A stretch of 64,000 bases of DNA from Bacillota bacterium (lineage in GTDB: Bacteria; Bacillota; UBA4882; UBA8346), in NCBI GenBank assembly GCA_023401925.1, contig JAEXDA010000081.1:1-64000 (forward strand), in the 5' to 3' direction. This document shows, piece after piece, positions 60,397-64,000 of the stretch; position 1 is the first letter of the stretch, and every line of letters starts with the position of its first letter. The notes under the pieces are model-generated. The model did no database searches and had not been told where the DNA came from. It saw nothing but the letters and a program-made list of their open reading frames with translations. Position numbers and translations under genes: made by a program.

Positions 60397-60573
60397 TTAA
60401 GAAAATGCCCCCATCGGACAAAACCGGACACATTCTTTACAGTCTATGCATTTGACAGCATCAACACCAGGAGCATGAAAACCATTTTGGGTTAAAGCGC
60501 CCGCAGGACAGACCTTGAGAGCGGGACAGGGATGATTTTGCGGGCAAAGATTCAGATCAACAGAAATTGCCAT
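60397..60573 (-). CDS. Small 4Fe-4S ferredoxin-like protein (58 aa)
   Basis: Minus-strand frame from ATG 60573 to TAA 60397. 58 residues with eight Cys: CPQNHPCPALKVCPAGAL at the N terminus and CIDCKECVRFCPMGAF at the C terminus, the spacing of 4Fe-4S binding domains. The first motif (C-x5-C-x5-CP) differs from the usual C-x2-C-x2-C-x3-CP, whereas the second is standard. A gggaaa-type site lies upstream. It lies between the thioredoxin and TlpA-like genes and may supply electrons to the thiol chain (inference). Confidence 0.85.
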   Translation of the reverse strand: MAISVDLNLCPQNHPCPALKVCPAGALTQNGFHAPGVDAVKCIDCKECVRFCPMGAFS

Positions 60574-60614
60574 GGTGTTTTTTCCCTTTCATGATGATTT
60601 TGGATTGACTTAAT

Positions 60615-60935
60615 TCAGGAAATGATCCAGCGGGCCAATTTACTTTCAATGCCCGGTTTGGGTAAAGCGCCGACAAACTGTTCCACCAATCGTCCATCTT
60701 TAAATATATGCAGGTTGGGAATGGTCATTACATTATAATTGGCGGCTAATCCCGGATTTTCATCCACATTGATCTTAACGATTTTGAGCTGATCACCCTT
60801 TTCGCGGGCAATCTCTTCCAAAACCGGCCCCACCATCCGGCAAGGTCCGCACCAGGGCGCCCAAAAATCCACCAACACGATTCCTTTGGCGTTTAAAACC
60901 TCTTCCTGGAAAGTGCTTTCTGTTACATTCAACAT
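60615..60935 (-). CDS. trxA: Thioredoxin
   Basis: 106 residues from ATG 60935, 6 nt after gaggtgg; a GTG nine bases upstream overlaps that site. Classical thioredoxin fold: FWAPWCGPCRM with redox Cys29 and Cys32, the cis-Pro loop VMTIPNLHIF (Asn replaces the common Thr after Pro) and a FVGALPK end. It is cytoplasmic and the likely electron donor to CcdA. An operator-like palindrome lies just upstream at 60961-60986, matching one before the ArsR gene. Confidence 0.94.
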   Translation of the reverse strand: MLNVTESTFQEEVLNAKGIVLVDFWAPWCGPCRMVGPVLEEIAREKGDQLKIVKINVDENPGLAANYNVMTIPNLHIFKDGRLVEQFVGALPKPGIESKLARWIIS

Positions 60936-60960
60936 CGAATCCACCTCATCTCATATTTAT

Positions 60961-60986
60961 TTAAGTAATTTAGCAACAACTTAAAT
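60961..60986. promoter_or_regulatory. Operator-like palindrome before thioredoxin gene
   Basis: Dyad ttaagta at the left and acttaaa on the right, around tagcaac. It matches 61438-61463 at 21 of 25 positions. Probably the binding site of the ArsR-family regulator encoded next to it. Confidence 0.7.
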
Positions 60987-61002
60987 TTATAAAGAAAAAA
61001 TT

Positions 61003-61413
61003 TTACCTCTTATCCTTGGCCTCCAGGATTCCAATTTGCTGGCGAACAGCCTCAAGTTTCTGCTCCAAATCCTTTTCGCAGTCTTTTAATGTTTCCAAGC
61101 TGGCCGATTTTAGGGCTTCCATACCTTTTTTCCCTTCACCATTACAACCGCATAAACAAACTTCGGTTAACAACTCGCGGCATTGTCTGAGCACATCTTC
61201 ATTGATGGTATAGGGAATGCAAAATCCTTTTCTTTCGCTGCTGACGATCCCAACCTGGCTCATAATCTTTAGATGTTGGGAAACGGCAGCCGTTGTCACT
61301 CCTAAAAATTCCGCCATGTCCTTAGCACCGAGCGGTCCTTTGGTTTTTAATAATTTTATAATTTTTAAACGGGTTTCAACCGACAAAACTTTGCAAATTT
61401 CCGACGGTTCCAA
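61003..61413 (-). CDS. ArsR-family winged-helix regulator with Cys cluster
   Basis: 136 residues from TTG 61413, 9 nt after ggag (an upstream TTG at 61431 is less well placed). Winged-helix domain (about 5-80; MAEFLGVTTAAVSQHLKIMS is the recognition helix region), then a Cys triad CLCGC near residue 87-91 that could sense metal, oxidant or persulfide, then a C-terminal coiled coil (about 105-136). It lies at the head of the thiol-redox cluster and is flanked by two copies of a shared palindrome, one overlapping its own promoter, so autoregulation and control of the cluster are likely. Confidence 0.88.
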   Translation of the reverse strand: MEPSEICKVLSVETRLKIIKLLKTKGPLGAKDMAEFLGVTTAAVSQHLKIMSQVGIVSSERKGFCIPYTINEDVLRQCRELLTEVCLCGCNGEGKKGMEALKSASLETLKDCEKDLEQKLEAVRQQIGILEAKDKR

Positions 61414-61437
61414 TTTTTGACCACTCCGCAAAACAAA

Positions 61438-61463
61438 TTAAGTATTAAAGCAACTACTTAAAT
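61438..61463. promoter_or_regulatory. Operator-like palindrome at ArsR promoter
   Basis: Perfect dyad TTAAGTA/TACTTAA with a central gcaac. It abuts and overlaps the -10 element of the ArsR promoter, as expected for a repressor site. Confidence 0.7.
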
Positions 61464-61490
61464 AGTAATTGAAAACTTATGGTTTGTCAA
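61462..61490 (-). promoter_or_regulatory. SigA-type promoter of arsR-like gene
   Basis: On the minus strand TTGACA (61490-61485), 17-bp spacer, TACTAT (61467-61462). Confidence 0.8.
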
Positions 61491-61515
61491 GGTCCTTTCT
61501 GAATTTTATTTAAAA

Positions 61516-63039
61516 ATGCCATCGTTTTATTCTAAACTTTCCGAAAAGGAAACATATTATCACCTATCAAGGGTAAAACTATTTTTCATGGGATGCAGCA
61601 ATATCTTTAGAAATAACTGGGGAAAAGGCATGCTTATGGGCTTTCAATTTATCCTTGCGGTTTGTGTCGGAATTATCATCATCCTGATTTCCGTTATCAT
61701 CCTTTGGCGGCCGGGTATTGATTTATGGACCGACGCTTTTGTCAAACGCTTAATGAAAGATCCCTATCCGGAGAACATCGGAGAAATGTACAATGTCTTC
61801 ACCAAAGTGGGGGTCCAGAACATTTTTGAAAGCGATTTACGTTCCACAAGCGGAAAGCCTCTGGAGCGTCCCTTTGGAACCCCCAAACATTTTTCCTCTT
61901 GGGATAAATTACTCTTTAACCCGGTTTATTTTACCCGGAAACCGGCTGTTGAATCGGCGGCCATTGACACCAAGGTCACCATAGGTCCTAAAGCCAAAAG
62001 ACCGCTGGAGATTAACATGCCGATTATGATTGCCGGAATGAATTATGGCGGAGGACTATCCTTAAACGCCAAAATTGCCTTAGCCAAAGGCGCGGATATG
62101 ATGAAAACCGCCACCGGAACCGGAGCCGGTCCCTTTTTACCGGAAGAACGCAAACATGTTCAAAGATTGATCATCCAGTATCACCGGGGTTTTTGGACAA
62201 AAGAAGAAGCCATTTTGCGGCAGGCCAACGCCATTGAAATTAATCTAGGATACGGAGCCCTCGGTCCGGCGCCGCTCATCTGGAGAAACAAAGAATTCAG
62301 CCCGGAATTCCGTGATTATATGAAACTCGATACCGGTGAAGATTTAATTGAAGAGACTGGCTTGTCTAATGTGGAAAACGGCACGGAACTTACAAAACTC
62401 GTCCAGTATTTGCGCCAGTTGACCAATGGAGCCCCGATCGGGATTAAATTCGGGGCCACACATTATTTGGAACAGGAATTGGAGATCTTCACCAAAGCGG
62501 GAGTCGATTTTTTAAGCATCGCCGGAGGGGAGGCCGGAATTCATTATGGGTCGGGAATACTGGAAGATGATGTTGGGCTTCCCACATTACCGGCACTGTG
62601 CCGGGCTTCCAATTTTCTAAAGCAAAATGGCTTAAAGAATCAAGTATCCTTAATCATCTCGGGAGGGTTGATTACTCCGGGACATTTTCTAAAAGCCCTG
62701 GCCCTAGGTGCTGATGCCGTCGCCATCGGGACAGTCGCCATTGTGGCAATGGTCCATACTCAAATAACAAAAGTCCTTCCCTGGGAACCTTTGACAGAGC
62801 TGGTTTTTGAAAACGGCAAGTCCAGGAAAAAGTTATCCATTGATGACGCCGCAATGAATATCGCCAATTTTTTAAAAAGCTGTAATGAGGAGATCATGTT
62901 GGCCGTTGGCTGTATGGGATGGACTTCTTTAAAAGAAGTATCATCCGCCGATCTCTCTTCCACATCGGCCGAAATTGCCACCCTGGCCGGAGTGGATCAT
63001 TGCCTTTATCCTCCAAAAGGATATTCGGTCAAGAAATGA
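61516..63039 (+). CDS. GltB-like FMN-binding protein with N-terminal membrane helix
   Basis: 507 residues. Matches the FMN-binding synthase domain of glutamate synthase (Glu_synthase family; TIM barrel): IGPKAKRPLEINMPIMIAGM, TGAGPFLPEERKH, PIGIKFGATHYLEQEL, SIAGGEAGIHYGS, EDDVGLPTLPAL and GADAVAIGTVAIVAM. It lacks an amidotransferase domain, and the Cys triad of the iron-sulfur site is not evident. A hydrophobic helix at about 43-65 (FILAVCVGIIIILISVIIL) anchors it. It is divergent from the ArsR gene and overlaps the next gene by ATGA. The reaction is unknown; possibly an FMN oxidoreductase. Confidence 0.85.
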   Translation: MPSFYSKLSEKETYYHLSRVKLFFMGCSNIFRNNWGKGMLMGFQFILAVCVGIIIILISVIILWRPGIDLWTDAFVKRLMKDPYPENIGEMYNVFTKVGVQNIFESDLRSTSGKPLERPFGTPKHFSSWDKLLFNPVYFTRKPAVESAAIDTKVTIGPKAKRPLEINMPIMIAGMNYGGGLSLNAKIALAKGADMMKTATGTGAGPFLPEERKHVQRLIIQYHRGFWTKEEAILRQANAIEINLGYGALGPAPLIWRNKEFSPEFRDYMKLDTGEDLIEETGLSNVENGTELTKLVQYLRQLTNGAPIGIKFGATHYLEQELEIFTKAGVDFLSIAGGEAGIHYGSGILEDDVGLPTLPALCRASNFLKQNGLKNQVSLIISGGLITPGHFLKALALGADAVAIGTVAIVAMVHTQITKVLPWEPLTELVFENGKSRKKLSIDDAAMNIANFLKSCNEEIMLAVGCMGWTSLKEVSSADLSSTSAEIATLAGVDHCLYPPKGYSVKK

Positions 63040-64000
63040 ACGTCATATTCTGGATTGCATTGGGAGGAATCCTTCTTGGATCGGGATTGGCAGCCCTCAT
63101 TTTATTGGTCCTTTTCATCGTAAAGTTCCGCCAAAGCGCTTCCGATTGGCTGCGAAAGTCGGCGCCGGTTGAAACTCTCACCCTTTTCAATAAATTAACC
63201 TGGCGTGATTATTTTGAGAGCAATTTGAGAGCCGATACCGGAAAAGCCACCCAACGTCCTTTCGGAACCAATATTCATTTTTTCAAATTGGATCAGATTC
63301 AGTTTACTCCGGGCTATCTATCCCGACAACCTTTATCTTCGGACACTCCCGTCCATACCGAGGTAATTATCGGCCCCAAAGCCAAAAAACCGTTAACCTT
63401 AAAAGTACCGCTTTTAGTTAGCGCAATGGCCTATGGAAACGCCATCAGTTTCAATGCAAAAATGGCCCTGGCCAAAGCTTCGGTTTTGACAGGAACAGCC
63501 GATAATACCGGTGGCGGACCGCTGTTAGAAGAAGCCCGGGCTGTGGCGGATCAATATATTATTCAGTACAATAAGGGATTTTGGTCCAAAACCGCTCCCC
63601 TCCTCAGCCAGGCGGAGATGGTGGAAATTGCCATCGGACATGGTGCTTACGATTCTGCCCCGGTTCGGATCTCCGGTCAAAAAGTAATCGGCGGTTTTGC
63701 CAGACGCCTGGGAACCCTTCCCGGGCTTGATATTGTGCTTGAATCCCGAGTTCCGGAAGTCGAAGACTTAAACGATTGGAAGAATTTAATCTTGAGGCTG
63801 AAGGAGGTAACCGGTGGAGTACCGATTGCCGCTAAATTCGGTGGAACCCACTACCTCGAACAAGAGCTGGATTTCATCACCCAGGGTGGAATCGATGCTA
63901 TCGTGTTGGATGGCGCCGAGGCCGGGACCCATGCCTGTCCCTCCACACTGCAAGATGATGTGGGGCTACCGACTCTTCCCGCCCTGTGCCGCACGGTGAA
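63036..64000 (+). CDS. Second GltB-like FMN-binding protein (cut by window end)
   Basis: Starts at ATG 63036 within the ATGA overlap with the previous stop. At least 321 codons are open to the window edge. A membrane helix at about 5-27 (FWIALGGILLGSGLAALILL), then the same family blocks as its neighbour: TDTGK-type region QRPFGTNIHF, IIGPKAKKPLTLKVPLLVSAM, NTGGGPLLEEARAVADQYII, PIAAKFGGTHYLEQEL, DGAEAGTHACPSTLQDDVGL. It looks like a diverged tandem duplicate, and the pair may form a heteromeric membrane-bound flavoprotein. Confidence 0.85.
   Translation, partial: MNVIFWIALGGILLGSGLAALILLVLFIVKFRQSASDWLRKSAPVETLTLFNKLTWRDYFESNLRADTGKATQRPFGTNIHFFKLDQIQFTPGYLSRQPLSSDTPVHTEVIIGPKAKKPLTLKVPLLVSAMAYGNAISFNAKMALAKASVLTGTADNTGGGPLLEEARAVADQYIIQYNKGFWSKTAPLLSQAEMVEIAIGHGAYDSAPVRISGQKVIGGFARRLGTLPGLDIVLESRVPEVEDLNDWKNLILRLKEVTGGVPIAAKFGGTHYLEQELDFITQGGIDAIVLDGAEAGTHACPSTLQDDVGLPTLPALCRTV

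Overview
The window looks like the chromosome of an endospore-forming Bacillota (Firmicutes) bacterium of moderate to low GC. The evidence is CotF-like spore-coat genes, YesM/YesN-type two-component pairs, Firmicutes-style Shine-Dalgarno sites with many TTG and GTG starts, and IS200 and IS1182-type insertion sequences. All four ABC solute-binding proteins have an ordinary signal peptide with an Ala-X-Ala site and no lipobox cysteine. This hints at a diderm (outer-membrane) Firmicute, such as a Hydrogenispora or Limnochordia-like lineage; that placement is inference.

From 0 to 45 kb the window is mostly carbohydrate acquisition: four CUT1 ABC importers (binding protein plus two permeases, none with its own ATPase), each with its own regulator type and catabolic genes. 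Locus A (0.1-13 kb) has a membrane-bound AraC-type regulator divergent from the transporter, then a GH130 phosphorylase, a secreted PL8-type lyase with two F5/8-type domains, and a cytoplasmic heparinase II/III-type lyase. Locus B (13-24 kb) has a YesM/YesN pair, transporter, second GH130 enzyme and a secreted beta-helix (GH28-like) protein with C-terminal carbohydrate-binding modules. Locus C (29-36 kb) has an RraA-family protein, transporter, RpiR regulator, cyclase-family protein and a decayed HpcH/HpaI aldolase; it sits between two ~300-bp imperfect direct repeats, each holding a degenerate tRNA-Leu-like sequence and a terminator. Locus D (36.9-45 kb) has a YesM/YesN pair, transporter and a cytoplasmic sulfatase. 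The expected logic is extracellular lysis, import of oligosaccharides and intracellular phosphorolysis, lyase cleavage or desulfation.

Between B and C (25-29.4 kb) lies a decayed IS200-like element whose tnpA was split by an IS1182-like element, with 4-bp target duplications still visible, followed by AT-rich sequence without convincing genes.

From 45 to 64 kb the content is general: feoA plus an feoB split into separate GTPase and channel genes, with a truncated duplicate of the feoA 5' region upstream; two CotF-like coat genes; a repeat-rich intergenic region (42-bp tandem repeat, MITE-like palindrome, 55-nt-arm inverted repeat); an HGSNAT/DUF5009-type membrane acyltransferase; small membrane proteins; an NRAMP-related transporter behind a ~350-nt leader with its own promoter and terminator (riboswitch candidate); a TVP38-family protein; an M23 peptidase; and a thiol-redox cluster (methyltransferase, CcdA, TlpA-like, ferredoxin-like, thioredoxin, ArsR regulator) with a shared operator-like sequence. 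The window ends in two tandem membrane-anchored GltB-like FMN proteins, the second cut by the window edge.
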